Assembly (NCBI GenBank): GCA_011390365.1
Contig: JAABSM010000033.1
Coordinates: 1-37,608 of the forward strand
Source: Gammaproteobacteria bacterium
Lineage (GTDB): Bacteria; Pseudomonadota; Gammaproteobacteria; Chromatiales; Chromatiaceae
Length of the DNA stretch: 37,608 nt
Reading direction: 5' to 3'
In this document: positions 1-8,679 of the stretch, in pieces
Position numbering within the stretch: the first letter of the stretch is position 1
Layout: each line of letters opens with the position of its first letter
Program-made: the position numbers and the translations under genes
Notes under the pieces: generated by a model
The model's database searches: none
What the model was told of the DNA's origin: nothing
What the model saw: the letters and a program-made list of their open reading frames with translations, nothing else

Positions 1-122
1 TAGCCAAGATCATCCATCGTTACTTCCGGAAGATTCGCCGGTTCTCCGTATGCAACAGTGTATACAAGAAGCAAAACAATGATGATACTGATAGCCTTTC
101 TGAGGCGTTCGTAGGGGCTCAT
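1..122 (-). CDS. Partial gene: N-terminus of a secreted or membrane-anchored protein
   Basis: An ATG at 122 opens a minus-strand reading frame that stays open to the left edge (40 full codons). The product begins MSPYERLRKA, followed by a hydrophobic stretch ISIIIVLLLVYTVAYG and then EPANLPEV. This is a textbook signal peptide: basic n-region, about 15 hydrophobic residues, and a possible cleavage after AYG. The rest of the protein lies outside the window, so no family can be assigned. The region is AT-richer than the neighbouring genes and has AT-rich promoter-like sequence just upstream (150-175). It could be a recently acquired gene. The start is the only ATG near the open frame; its ribosome-binding site is weak. 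Confidence 0.5.
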   Translation of the reverse strand, partial: MSPYERLRKAISIIIVLLLVYTVAYGEPANLPEVTMDDLG

Positions 123-482
123 AAGTTTCGACCTATTACGGTAAAACAACTCTAAGTGTTATAGTATAATAATGGTAATGGATGTTATACTGCCAGTGCG
201 ACTGTTACAAGGATTATGTCTTTCGAATTTAAGCTGTTTGGCGTTTGCTCGATAAGAAGCCTTTGGTTCATGTGCAGGTCGACCATGTATCAGATGGATG
301 ACAGCTTCTGAACAGCGTTCGTTTTTCGGAGACTCCACCCAAGACCTAGTCGGGGCCTTTTGGGTGTCTTCACCACTGCAAACCGTCTCTTGAAGCCCGA
401 TATACCAATGCTTTGTGAAGTTATAGGTCTCCGGGGTGCGTGGTTCGGGGAGTTGTTCTGGCGGCAGGGGCGGTGCTACGGG
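123..482. other. Intergenic stretch without a convincing gene
   Basis: This stretch lies between the divergent edge gene and the 3' end of pabB. It contains an AT-rich block at about 150-175, including TATAAT at 165-170 on the plus strand and TATACT-like sequence on the minus strand that could serve the edge gene. There is also an inverted repeat pairing CACCCAA with TTGGGTG at about 333-370. No tRNA, coding frame with family resemblance or mobile-element end was recognised. Confidence 0.5.
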
Positions 483-506
483 TAGCCGCGCAGCAAAGCG
501 CGGCTA
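483..506 (-). terminator. Stem-loop overlapping the pabB stop codon
   Basis: TAGCCGCGC (483-491) and GCGCGGCTA (498-506) form a perfect 9-bp stem around a 6-nt loop, AGCAAA. The pabB stop codon TAG lies inside the stem (504-506 on the minus strand). No T-tract follows on the minus strand, so this is a transcript-end or mRNA-stability hairpin and not a classic intrinsic terminator. Confidence 0.4.
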
Positions 507-1862
507 TCTCAAAAAATCATGAAATGCCGCCGCTTTGTATCCGATCTCCCGCATCTCTTCGCCCAGGTCGGAGTCGGCCACCAAGCCGCCGCCGGCGTGG
601 AGCTCGACTGCGCCGTTGCAATGGGTAAGGGTGCGAATGGCGATGTTGGTGTCCATGTCGCCGTTGTCGCTGATGTAGCCGATGGATCCGCAGTAGACGC
701 CGCGGCGGGAGGGTTCGAGTTCTTCGATGATCTCCATGGCGCGGATCTTGGGGGCGCCGGTGATGCTGCCGCCGGGGAAGCAGGCGCGCAGCAGGTCGGT
801 GGCGTTTTTACCCGGGGCGAGGCGGGCCTGGATGGTGCTGACGAGGTGGTGGACCCGTTGGAAGGATTCGATCTCGAACAGCCTTGGAACTCGGACGCTG
901 CCGGTGACGCAGCAGCGGCCCAGGTCGTTGCGCAGCAGGTCGACGATCATCAGGTTTTCGGCGCGGTCCTTGGGGCTGGTGGCGAGGTTCCGGCGGTTGA
1001 CGGCGTCCTGCTCGGGGTCGCTGTGGCGGGGGCGGGTGCCTTTGATGGGGCGGGTCTCGACGCGGTCTTCCCTCAGGCGGAGGAAGCGCTCCGGGGAGCA
1101 GCTGAGGATCTGGCCTTCGGGCAGGTTGAGGTAGGCGGCGTGGGGGGCGGGGTTCATCTGGCGGAGGGTGCGGTAGCCCAGCCAGGGGTCGCCCTCGACA
1201 TTCAGGCTGAAGCGACGCGCGAGGTTGACCTGATAGCAGTCGCCGGCCTGGATATAGTCGGCGATGCGGCGGAAGGCGGCGGCGTACCCGGCGTCATCCG
1301 GGCTGACCCGCCAGGGGGCGGTCGGGCGCAGCGGTTGCCCCGTATGCCGGGCAGCGGTTTTTGGCAGATCGCGGAGCTGTTGTTCGAGCTCGGGCGGGGA
1401 GGGGCGTACGCCTTGAATCCATGCCTGTTCCATCTGGTGATCGAGGATCAGGGCGTGATCGTGGAAGCCCATTGCCAGTTCCGGGAGTGCGTCTTGCGCG
1501 GGTAGGCGCTGGGGCAGCTTTTCGTAGTAGCGCCCGATGTCATAGCCGATGTAGCCGATGGCGCCGCCGCAAAAGGGCGGGGCTGACTGGGGCGGGGTGG
1601 GGCGTTGATTGAGGATTCGTCGCACGAGCCCCAGCGGATCGTTACTTTTGACTGTGGTTTCGTTCCCCGGGTGGGTGGTGATGCGCGCTTCGCCCTGGCT
1701 GAAGCGTAGTGTCGTCGCCGGTTGCCAGACGATGATGTCGTAGCGTCCCTGGCGGGCGTCGGGCGGTCCGCTGTCGAGAAACATCGCCCATGGCAAATGG
1801 GCCAGGCCATCAAAGTAGTCGGCCCCGTCGGGGCGATAGGGGAGGGGGGTACGGAAACTCAT
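504..1862 (-). CDS. pabB: Aminodeoxychorismate synthase component I (PabB)
   Basis: PabB uses ammonia supplied by the PabA glutaminase to convert chorismate to 4-amino-4-deoxychorismate, the first step to the p-aminobenzoate part of folate. It is a 452-residue protein of the chorismate-binding superfamily. The PIKGTRPR motif carries the lysine typical of PabB; TrpE-type anthranilate synthases have alanine there. The C-terminal half keeps the family motifs DLLRNDLGR, FPGGSITGAPK and the GSIGYIS segment. Length matches ordinary PabB and there is no fused lyase domain. It lies downstream of ihfB on the same strand, 91 bp away. That is not the usual ihfB neighbour in enterobacteria, where lapA/lapB follow. 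A GGAG lies almost directly before the ATG, so the start is slightly uncertain. Confidence 0.93.
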   Translation of the reverse strand: MSFRTPLPYRPDGADYFDGLAHLPWAMFLDSGPPDARQGRYDIIVWQPATTLRFSQGEARITTHPGNETTVKSNDPLGLVRRILNQRPTPPQSAPPFCGGAIGYIGYDIGRYYEKLPQRLPAQDALPELAMGFHDHALILDHQMEQAWIQGVRPSPPELEQQLRDLPKTAARHTGQPLRPTAPWRVSPDDAGYAAAFRRIADYIQAGDCYQVNLARRFSLNVEGDPWLGYRTLRQMNPAPHAAYLNLPEGQILSCSPERFLRLREDRVETRPIKGTRPRHSDPEQDAVNRRNLATSPKDRAENLMIVDLLRNDLGRCCVTGSVRVPRLFEIESFQRVHHLVSTIQARLAPGKNATDLLRACFPGGSITGAPKIRAMEIIEELEPSRRGVYCGSIGYISDNGDMDTNIAIRTLTHCNGAVELHAGGGLVADSDLGEEMREIGYKAAAFHDFLR

Positions 1863-1953
1863 CTCCGGGAGAGCGGACGCTGTCGGCGCTCCGCCCTTGG
1901 GCGCTCCGTCTGGCTGTCAGCCTGGTTCGGGCGGATGCGCCCGACCGCTGCTG

Positions 1954-2250
1954 TTACGGGTTGTTCTGGAATGCGTCGTTGACCCGCTCTCGAAGCTCTT
2001 TGCCGGGCTTGAAGTGGGGGACGTACTTGCCCGCGAGTGCTACGGATTCGCCGGTCTTGGGGTTGCGACCCTGACGCGGGGGACGATAGTGGAGGGAGAA
2101 ACTGCCGAAACCCCGGATCTCGATGCGATCGCCTGAAGCCAGGGACTCGCTCATGTGCTCCAGGATGCATTTCACCGCCAGCTCAACGTCGCGCTGAGGG
2201 AGGTGGTTCTGATCTTTGGCGATCTCTTCGATCAATTCGGATTTCGTCAT
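1954..2250 (-). CDS. ihfB: Integration host factor beta subunit (IhfB)
   Basis: IhfB pairs with IhfA to bend DNA at specific sites and so shapes promoters, recombination sites and replication origins. The 98-residue product starts [14 protein letters not shown] and contains the DNABII signature: [10 protein letters not shown] with the intercalating proline on the beta arm, then [18 protein letters not shown]. The frame is open 21 codons further upstream, but the ATG at 2250 gives the family start and length. It follows rpsA on the same strand, as in many gammaproteobacteria. A hairpin at 2301-2327 lies between the two. Confidence 0.95.
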   Translation of the reverse strand: MTKSELIEEIAKDQNHLPQRDVELAVKCILEHMSESLASGDRIEIRGFGSFSLHYRPPRQGRNPKTGESVALAGKYVPHFKPGKELRERVNDAFQNNP

Positions 2251-2300
2251 GGCCTGTGTATTTTTGGTCTGGCTAGGGTTGAATCGGGTGGCGCGTAAGT

Positions 2301-2327
2301 GAACCGCCGCCACTTGGACGGCGGTTC
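2301..2327 (-). terminator. Hairpin between rpsA and ihfB
   Basis: GAACCGCCG (2301-2309) pairs perfectly with CGGCGGTTC (2319-2327) around a 9-nt loop, just downstream of the rpsA stop codon on the minus strand. There is no T-run after it, so it may stabilise or partly terminate the rpsA message and does not look like a complete terminator. Confidence 0.45.
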
Positions 2328-2334
2328 GGGACGC

Positions 2335-4017
2335 TTATTCCTCGTCCTGACGATTCATCTGCTCCTTGAGCATGTCGCCGAGAGAGGCCAGGCCGGCCTG
2401 GGCGCCGGGGGAGTAATCCTTCAGCGCCGCTTGCTCCTCGTCCGCATCCTTGGCCTTGATCGACAGCGAGATGCTGCGGTTCTTGCGGTCCACGCCGATG
2501 AACTTCGCCTCTACCTCGTCGCCCTCCTTGAGGATGCTGCGGGCGTCTTCGACGCGATCGCGGGAGAGTTCGGAGGCGCGCAGGTAGCCTTCGACGCCCT
2601 CTTCGCCGAGGGTGATCACCGCGCCCTTGGCGTCCACCTCGGAGACGGTGCCGGTGACGGTGGCGCCCTTGGGGTGGGCGGCGAGGAAGGAGGAGAAGGG
2701 GTCCTTGTCGAGCTGCTTGACGCCCAGTGAGATACGCTCGCGTTCGGCATCCACCGCCAGTACCACGGTCTCGATCTCCTGGCCCTTCTTGTAGTTGCGC
2801 ACCGCTTCATCGCCGGGCAGATCCCAGGAGATGTCGGAGAGGTGCACCAGGCCGTCGATATTGCCGTCGAGGCCGATGAAGATGCCGAAGTCGGTAATCG
2901 ACTTGATCTTGCCGGAGACGTGATCGCCCTTCTTGTTGTTGAGGGCGAACTCTTCCCAGGGGTTGGGCAGGCACTGTTTCATGCCCAGCGAGATGCGGCG
3001 ACGCTCTTCGTCGATATCAAGTACCATGACCTCGACCTCTTCGCCCATCTGCACCACCTTGGAGGGATGGATGTTCTTGTTGGTCCAGTCCATCTCGGAG
3101 ACGTGCACCAGGCCTTCGACGCCCTCTTCGATCTCCACGAAGCAGCCGTAGTCGGCCAGGTTGGTGACCTTGCCGAAGATGCGGGTGCCTTCCGGGTAAC
3201 GACGCGCCAGGTTGGTCCAGGGGTCTTCGCCCATCTGCTTCAGGCCGAGGGAGACGCGCTGCTTCTCCTTGTCGAACTTGAGCACCTTGACGCCGATCTC
3301 CTGGCCGATCTCGACCACTTCGGAGGGGTGCTTGACGCGCTTCCAGGCCATGTCGGTGATGTGCAGCAGGCCGTCGATGCCGCCGAGGTCGACGAAGGCG
3401 CCGTAGTCGGTGAGGTTTTTGACGATGCCGTTGACCTGCTTGCCCTCTTCCAGACTTTCGAGCAGGGCCTCGCGTTCGGCGCTGTACTCCTTCTCGACCA
3501 CCGCGCGGCGGGATACCACTACGTTGTTGCGGCGGCGGTCCAGCTTGATGACCTTGAACTCCAGGTCCTTGCCTTCCAGGTAGGCGGTGTCGCGTACCGG
3601 GCGCACGTCGACCAGCGAGCCTGGCAGGAAGGCGCGAATCTCGCCAAGTTCGACGGTGAAGCCGCCCTTGACCTTGCCGTTGATGCGGCCGGTGATCACC
3701 TCTTCCGCCTCGAAGGCCTTTTCCAGTATTTGCCAGGCCTGGTTGCGCTTCGCCTTCTCGCGCGACAGGCGGGTGGCGCCGAAGCCGTCTTCGACGGCGT
3801 CGAGGGCCACTTCCACCTGGTCGCCGACGGCGACTTCGAGTTCGCCATCGGCATTCAGAAACTGGTTCTTGGGGATGACGCCTTCCGACTTCAGTCCGGC
3901 ATTGACGATTACCGAATCGGAGTTGATGGCGATAACGGTGCCAATAACGATGGCGCCGGGGTTGAGTTGCGCGGTGGCGATACTCTCTTCAAATAGTTCA
4001 GCGAAGCTTTCGGTCAT
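2335..4017 (-). CDS. rpsA: 30S ribosomal protein S1 (RpsA)
   Basis: S1 is the large ribosomal protein that binds mRNA leaders and unfolds them for initiation. The 560-residue product starts [13 protein letters not shown] and contains six S1/OB-fold repeats. Repeated phrases include [39 protein letters not shown] and [21 protein letters not shown], each followed by a KxxxxRISLGxKQ strand. The frame extends upstream to 4101, but the ATG at 4017 gives the conserved N-terminus and has AGGA upstream. A minus-strand intrinsic terminator lies between cmk and this gene, so rpsA is likely to have its own promoter between about 4020 and 4090. The cmk-rpsA-ihfB order is conserved in the class. Confidence 0.97.
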   Translation of the reverse strand: MTESFAELFEESIATAQLNPGAIVIGTVIAINSDSVIVNAGLKSEGVIPKNQFLNADGELEVAVGDQVEVALDAVEDGFGATRLSREKAKRNQAWQILEKAFEAEEVITGRINGKVKGGFTVELGEIRAFLPGSLVDVRPVRDTAYLEGKDLEFKVIKLDRRRNNVVVSRRAVVEKEYSAEREALLESLEEGKQVNGIVKNLTDYGAFVDLGGIDGLLHITDMAWKRVKHPSEVVEIGQEIGVKVLKFDKEKQRVSLGLKQMGEDPWTNLARRYPEGTRIFGKVTNLADYGCFVEIEEGVEGLVHVSEMDWTNKNIHPSKVVQMGEEVEVMVLDIDEERRRISLGMKQCLPNPWEEFALNNKKGDHVSGKIKSITDFGIFIGLDGNIDGLVHLSDISWDLPGDEAVRNYKKGQEIETVVLAVDAERERISLGVKQLDKDPFSSFLAAHPKGATVTGTVSEVDAKGAVITLGEEGVEGYLRASELSRDRVEDARSILKEGDEVEAKFIGVDRKNRSISLSIKAKDADEEQAALKDYSPGAQAGLASLGDMLKEQMNRQDEE

Positions 4018-4089
4018 GGGTTGAATTTCCTGGCCCGTCTCGGCAACGGTGGCGTCCCGAATCCAGGCCGACGGTCGGTTGGTTTGAAC

Positions 4090-4115
4090 AAAAAAATCCA
4101 CCCGATTCGGTGGAT
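4090..4115 (-). terminator. Intrinsic terminator or attenuator between cmk and rpsA
   Basis: On the minus strand ATCCACC and GGTGGAT form a perfect 7-bp stem with a 6-nt loop, followed directly by seven T residues (A-run at 4090-4096 on the plus strand). This is a standard Rho-independent terminator in the 132-bp gap after cmk. Confidence 0.8.
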
Positions 4116-4149
4116 ATGCCTGATGCCTTGGGTCATGGCGATCCGAGCC

Positions 4150-4824
4150 TCAGCCGTTGGCGTGCGGGAGCCTGTCGCGTACCTCCTGGGCGACCCGAGC
4201 GAGCACCTGGTCGATGCCCATTCCGGTGGAGTCGAGGATCAACGCATCCCGCGCGGGGCGCAGGGGCGCGACGCTTCGATTCCGGTCCCGCTCGTCCCGT
4301 TCGCGGATTTCCGCGACGAGATCCGGAAGGTTAACATCGATTCCTTTCTCGCTCAACTGCTTATGTCGTCTTTTCGCACGTTCTTCGGCGCTGGCGTCGA
4401 GAAAGATCTTGATTGGGGCCTCGGGGAAGACGACGGTGCCCATGTCGCGGCCATCGGCGACCAGCCCCGGCGGGCGGGCGTAGTTGCGCTGCCAGTCGAG
4501 CAGCGCGGCGCGTACCTCGGGCAGCACCGCGACCTTGGAGGCGGCGTTGCCGGCGGTTTCGGTGCGAATTTCGGCGGAAACCTCCTTGCCATCCAGGTAG
4601 ACGCCGTCGGCGCGAAACTCCACCGGCAGTTCGGCGGCGATGGCGGCCATCGCCGCGGCGTCGGCGAGGTCGACCTTGGCGCGATCGGCGGCCAGTCCGG
4701 TCAGTCGGTAGAGTGCGCCGCTATCCAGGCAGTGCCAGCCGAGGTGCTGGGCGAGGAGGGCGGCGATGGTGCCCTTGCCGGAGCCGCTGGGGCCGTCGAT
4801 GGTGACGATCGGGAGGTTGCTCAT
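4150..4824 (-). CDS. cmk: Cytidylate kinase (Cmk)
   Basis: Cmk phosphorylates CMP and dCMP with ATP in the cytoplasm. The 224-residue protein begins MSNLPIVTIDGPSGSGKG, which includes the P-loop. It then has LDSGALYR in the CMP-binding region, the DGRDMGTVVFPEA segment with catalytic arginine and aspartate, and a LID-like RDxRDRNRSVAPL motif. Length is that of bacterial Cmk. Its ATG overlaps the aroA stop by 4 bp, so the two are translationally coupled. An intrinsic terminator follows. Confidence 0.96.
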   Translation of the reverse strand: MSNLPIVTIDGPSGSGKGTIAALLAQHLGWHCLDSGALYRLTGLAADRAKVDLADAAAMAAIAAELPVEFRADGVYLDGKEVSAEIRTETAGNAASKVAVLPEVRAALLDWQRNYARPPGLVADGRDMGTVVFPEAPIKIFLDASAEERAKRRHKQLSEKGIDVNLPDLVAEIRERDERDRNRSVAPLRPARDALILDSTGMGIDQVLARVAQEVRDRLPHANG

Positions 4825-6146
4825 GATCCGACCGCCTGGGCGATGTCGAGACCGACGCCCCGTGCCAGCTCGACGAAGCCGGGGAAGGAGGTGTTGACGT
4901 TGGCGCAGTCGTCGATGGTGATCTCGCCTTCGGCGCGCACGGCCGCCATGGCGAAGGACATGGCGATGCGGTGATCGCCGCGGCTGTCGACCCGTCCGCC
5001 GCCCATCTTGCCGCCGCGGATGCGGATGCCGTCGGCGCGAGCCTCGGCGTCGACGCCCAACGCCAGCAGGCCGTCCGCCATTACCTGGATGCGGTCGCTC
5101 TCCTTTACCCGCAGCTCCTCGGCACCGGTGAGGAGGGTCTCACCCTCGGCGCAGGCGGCGGCGATGAAGAGCGCCGGGAATTCGTCGATCGCCAGCGGTA
5201 CCTGGTCCTCGGGGATGCGAATGCCGCGCAGCGGCGCGGAACGGACGCGCAGATCGGCGACCGGCTCGCCGCCCACGTCCCGCTCGTCAAGAATCTCGAT
5301 ATCCGCGCCCATCCGGCGCAGGATGTTGATGATGCCGATGCGGGTCGGGTTGATGCCGACGTGGCGCAGGGTCAGCTCCGAATCCGCGGCGATGCTGGCG
5401 CCGACCAGAAAGAAGGCGGCGGAGGAGATGTCCGCCGGCACGTCCAGGTCGCGGGCGGTGAGCCTGCCGCCGCCGCGCAGGCTGATGCGGTTGCCTTGGG
5501 TCTCCACCTCGTAGCCCAGGCCGCGCAACATGCGTTCGGTGTGGTCGCGGGTGGGGGCTGGCTCGGTGACTGAGGTCTCGCCGGCGGCGTAGAGGCCTGC
5601 GAGCAGCAGGCTGGATTTTACCTGGGCGCTGGCCATGGGCATGGCGTAGGCGATCCCCTTGAGGGATTTGGGCGGCAGAATGCGCAGCGGCGCGGTACCC
5701 TTCTCCGTCGCCTCGATGGTCGCGCCCATGCTCGCGAGGGGATCGGTGACCCGGCGCATCGGCCGGGATGACAGCGAGGCGTCGCCGGTGAGGGTGACTT
5801 CGAAGCCCTGGCCCGAGAGCAGCCCGCACAGCAGGCGCATGGAGGTGCCGGAATTGCCTAGATAGAGCGGGGCCGGGGGCGCGCGCAGCCCATGCATGCC
5901 GACGCCTGCTATGGTGACCTGGCCGGCCCCCGGGCGCGCGATTTCGACCCCCATCGCCTGGAACGCCTTGAGGGTGGCGAGGCTGTCTTCGCCCTCAAGG
6001 AAGCCGCTGACCCGGGTCATGCCCTCGGCCAGGGCGCCAAGCATGATCGAGCGGTGAGAGATGGACTTGTCGCCGGGGGGGCGCAGCTCGCCGCGCAGGC
6101 GGCCGCCAGGCTGAACGGAGTAGACGATGTTTTCGGGTGCGTGCAA
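4821..6146 (-). CDS. aroA: 3-phosphoshikimate 1-carboxyvinyltransferase (EPSP synthase, AroA)
   Basis: AroA joins phosphoenolpyruvate to shikimate-3-phosphate in the shikimate pathway that feeds chorismate, the substrate of the nearby PabB. The 441-residue protein shows the N-terminal PGDKSISHR motif, LGNSGTSMRLL, and the C-terminal DHRIAMSFAMA motif. The segment around the PEP site (LGNSGTSMRLLCG, ATEKGTAPLRI) resembles the AroA type with alanine-containing variants seen in pseudomonads and Agrobacterium CP4. This is only an impression from memory. It overlaps cmk by ATGA. Upstream lies a 221-bp gap with a dispersed palindromic repeat. Confidence 0.95.
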   Translation of the reverse strand: MHAPENIVYSVQPGGRLRGELRPPGDKSISHRSIMLGALAEGMTRVSGFLEGEDSLATLKAFQAMGVEIARPGAGQVTIAGVGMHGLRAPPAPLYLGNSGTSMRLLCGLLSGQGFEVTLTGDASLSSRPMRRVTDPLASMGATIEATEKGTAPLRILPPKSLKGIAYAMPMASAQVKSSLLLAGLYAAGETSVTEPAPTRDHTERMLRGLGYEVETQGNRISLRGGGRLTARDLDVPADISSAAFFLVGASIAADSELTLRHVGINPTRIGIINILRRMGADIEILDERDVGGEPVADLRVRSAPLRGIRIPEDQVPLAIDEFPALFIAAACAEGETLLTGAEELRVKESDRIQVMADGLLALGVDAEARADGIRIRGGKMGGGRVDSRGDHRIAMSFAMAAVRAEGEITIDDCANVNTSFPGFVELARGVGLDIAQAVGS

Positions 6147-6241
6147 GTCGGGATGTCCGTAAAAAAGCGGCGTAGTTTAGCGCGCTGGGGCGGCGCTGTA
6201 AATTGGCCCGAGTCCGCGCCAGCCAGGTTCTCCCGCTGGAT

Positions 6242-6295
6242 CTCTCACGGAGATCACGGAGGGGTTTCTCCGTGCGCCCCGTGTCTCCGTGAGAG
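6242..6295. repeat. Dispersed palindromic repeat, copy 1
   Basis: CTCTCACGGAGA (6242-6253) pairs perfectly with TCTCCGTGAGAG (6284-6295). A nested hairpin CACGGAG/CTCCGTG lies inside, and T5 follows at 6296-6300. The core ACGGAGATCACGGAGGGG recurs in inverted orientation at 11540-11598. It sits between the 3' end of the cytochrome c gene and the start of aroA, where it may also act as a transcription terminator. Confidence 0.75.
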
Positions 6296-6367
6296 TTTTT
6301 CTAGGGCTTTGATCATGCGCGAAAAATAAGCCTAGCAGCGCTATTCTGATGTTGGCTGGAATGATTT

Positions 6368-7168
6368 TTACTGAGGCCGCTGAGGCCGCTCCATGCGCGG
6401 GGGCATGGGAGGCATCGGCGGCGGCATCGGCGTCTGCATCTGGGCGCCCGGGAAGCGCACGAATTTCGGGAAATCGGGGTTCCGCCAACCGGGTTCGGCG
6501 ATCTTGTCCGCGGACGGGCGCAGGCGTGAGACATAGTCCAGCACCGCCATCTCGTCACGCATCGAGAAGTGGCGAATCTGCTTGACCATCTTGGCGTCGG
6601 CGTTGCGCCGCTTGCCGGTGCGAATCCAGTCGAACTGGCGCACCAGGTAGTGAAAATGCTGGCCCTTGATCATGGGGGCGTGCTCCTTGGCGTTGCCCTC
6701 GCCCTTGTCGCCATGGCACTCCGCGCAGTTCGCCTCATAGACCTGCTTGCCCCGCTCCAGGTCGCGACCCGGGCCGACGCCGTTGTTGGGGTTCATGGGC
6801 AGGGCCTCGATATAGGCCGCCACGTCGGCGATCTCCTGGGTGCCGCCCATCATTTGCGGTGAGGTGAAGGGGCGCATGGTGGGGTTGTCCCGATTGAGGG
6901 CGCGAATATCCGCCAGCTGCTTGATGATTACGCTCTGGTGCTGGCCGGCGATCTGGGGGTAGAGGCCGTTGACGGTGCCCCAGCCTTCGGGAAGGTGGCA
7001 CACGGCGCAGATCTCGAAGACCTTCTTGCCCCGCTCCTTGTCGGCCTCCAGATGCAGCGCCTTCTCGACCTCCTGGCGCGCCTCTTCCGGGCCTTGCGCC
7101 TGTATCGGCGAGACGGTACACAGTATGAGGGCGCCCAATGCGCTGATATAGCTTGATTTCGCGAACAT
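6368..7168 (-). CDS. Periplasmic diheme cytochrome c (c4-like)
   Basis: This is a secreted electron carrier with two covalent c-type hemes. The 266-residue precursor has a signal peptide (about residues 1-24, ending PIQAQ) and two CXXCH sites: CAVCH at 54-58 and CAECH at 148-152. The spacing matches the two-domain cytochrome c4/c553 family. Candidate axial methionines follow each heme (for example M98 and M194 or M203). The C-terminus is unusual: a proline/methionine-rich tail (about residues 246-260) that could bind metal or be unstructured. The ATG at 7168 is preceded by GGAGGA; the longer upstream frame lacks a signal peptide. It is divergent from the radical SAM gene. The partner oxidase or reductase is not in the window. 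Confidence 0.88.
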   Translation of the reverse strand: MFAKSSYISALGALILCTVSPIQAQGPEEARQEVEKALHLEADKERGKKVFEICAVCHLPEGWGTVNGLYPQIAGQHQSVIIKQLADIRALNRDNPTMRPFTSPQMMGGTQEIADVAAYIEALPMNPNNGVGPGRDLERGKQVYEANCAECHGDKGEGNAKEHAPMIKGQHFHYLVRQFDWIRTGKRRNADAKMVKQIRHFSMRDEMAVLDYVSRLRPSADKIAEPGWRNPDFPKFVRFPGAQMQTPMPPPMPPMPPRMERPQRPQ

Positions 7169-7338
7169 CCCAATCCTCCGCTGGAAAACGTCGGCGCTTG
7201 CGGCTCGCCGGGCTCGGTTGTGATGGTCGCCTTCGACCACCGAAAAAGGCATCACAGATTAGCCTTGTTCGGCGTTGGATTGCAATATCCAGCGGCTTAG
7301 AAAATATTTATGTCGCATAAATCCGGCTTGCTCCCCGG

Positions 7339-7347
7339 TGGTACAAT
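7339..7347 (+). promoter_or_regulatory. Extended -10 promoter candidate for the radical SAM-birA-coaX run
   Basis: TGGTACAAT (TG at 7339-7340, TACAAT at 7342-7347) matches an extended -10 element about 43 bp before the ATG of the radical SAM gene. No good -35 box is seen, which extended -10 promoters can tolerate. This is assigned from sequence pattern only. Confidence 0.35.
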
Positions 7348-7389
7348 CTGCGTCCACGGCACGTTGACTCAGCAAAAACGACATCAGGC

Positions 7390-8679
7390 ATGGCAATTAC
7401 ATCAGCGGATTACCAGAAAAAATTCTCGCGCATTGCCGGCGAGACCCTCTTTCCCTGGCTGCGGGATGCCACCCAGCGGCGGGTGCGCGCCTGGGCGGAG
7501 CGTTTTCGCTTTACCAATCAGGAGTTGCGCCTAGTGTGCGAGCGCATGCGCGACCTGGAGATGTGGGGGGCGCCCTTCGCGGAACCGGCGATATCGGCGG
7601 ATGCGGAGGGGATCGCCGCCAAGGCCGGTTTTCTTCGCTCCCTGGAGCGCTTTCATGGGGGGCTGGTCATCGACGGGCCCGATTTTACGGTCGCCGCGAC
7701 CGCTGACGTTACCCCCCCCAAGCTGAGGTCGCGCGCGCTGGAGAAAGAGAGGTTGGGGCTGGGGCGTTGCCCGGTCGCGTCGGAGAGGACCCGCTGTTGT
7801 AATCTGCTTACCCTGGATGCGGTGGAGAACTGCGGCTTCGGGTGCAGTTATTGCAGTATTCAATCCTTCTACGGCGAGCGGGAGGTGCGTTTCGATCGCG
7901 GCTTTGCCGACAAGCTTGCCGGCCTGGAGCTGGATCCGAGTCGCACCTATCACATCGGTACCGGCCAATCCTCGGACTCCCTGATGTGGGGCAACAGCCA
8001 TGGGGTACTGGAGGCGTTGTGGGCCTTCGCCGAGCGCTATCCCAATGTGATCCTGGAGCTCAAGAGCAAGTCCGACAACATTGCCTGGCTGCTCAAGCAT
8101 CCGCCGCCCCCTAACGTAATCTGCACCTGGTCCCTCAATCCCCAGCCGGTGATCGAGGCGGAGGAGTTGGGGGCCGCGTCGCTGGCGCGGCGTCTGCGGG
8201 CGGCGCGGGCGGTGGCGGATCTGGGCGTGCTGGTGGGGTTTCATTTCCATCCCATGGTGCGGCATGATGGGTGGCGGGACGCCTATCGCGGGATCGCCGA
8301 TGACATCCAGCGCCGTTTCGCGCCACGCGAGGCGGTCCTTGTCTCCATCGGCGCCCTGACCTTCATCAAGCCGGTGCTGAAGAGGCTGCGCCGCGAGGGG
8401 CGTCCCAGCCGCATCTTGCAGATGCCCCTCAGCGAGAGCGCGGGCAAGTGGTCCTACCCCGTCCCGATCAAGGTCGAGATGTTTCGCGCCCTTTACCAGG
8501 CCTTTGACGAGACCTGGCGACGCGAGGTGTTCTTCTACCTCTGCATGGAAGATCACACCCTGTGGCGGCAGGTCTTCGGCCATGAGTACGCGGATAATGC
8601 CGCCCTGGAGCGGGCCATGCTCGGGCGCTATTCGGCGCGGATCGGCGAGGCGGCCGCGCGCCGCCGGGGGGCGTCATGA
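7390..8679 (+). CDS. Radical SAM protein of the spore-photoproduct-lyase-like family
   Basis: This 429-residue enzyme carries a CxxxCxxC cluster site, CGFGCSYC (C148, C152, C155), that binds the 4Fe-4S cluster used to cleave S-adenosylmethionine. The segment SYCSIQSFYGEREVRF and the following HIGTGQSSDSL and LELKSKSDNI strands resemble SplB-like proteins, which include the DNA-repair spore photoproduct lyase but also many uncharacterised members in non-sporulating bacteria. The 130-residue N-terminal extension is helical and rich in charged residues. The substrate is unknown and a DNA-repair role should not be assumed. The stop overlaps the birA start (ATGA), so it probably heads a birA-coaX operon. 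Confidence 0.8.
   Translation: MAITSADYQKKFSRIAGETLFPWLRDATQRRVRAWAERFRFTNQELRLVCERMRDLEMWGAPFAEPAISADAEGIAAKAGFLRSLERFHGGLVIDGPDFTVAATADVTPPKLRSRALEKERLGLGRCPVASERTRCCNLLTLDAVENCGFGCSYCSIQSFYGEREVRFDRGFADKLAGLELDPSRTYHIGTGQSSDSLMWGNSHGVLEALWAFAERYPNVILELKSKSDNIAWLLKHPPPPNVICTWSLNPQPVIEAEELGAASLARRLRAARAVADLGVLVGFHFHPMVRHDGWRDAYRGIADDIQRRFAPREAVLVSIGALTFIKPVLKRLRREGRPSRILQMPLSESAGKWSYPVPIKVEMFRALYQAFDETWRREVFFYLCMEDHTLWRQVFGHEYADNAALERAMLGRYSARIGEAAARRRGAS

Noticed and set aside
7339-7389. Full sigma-70 promoter with -35 box before the radical SAM gene
   Set aside because: No acceptable -35 element at 16-18 bp was found, so only an extended -10 candidate is reported.
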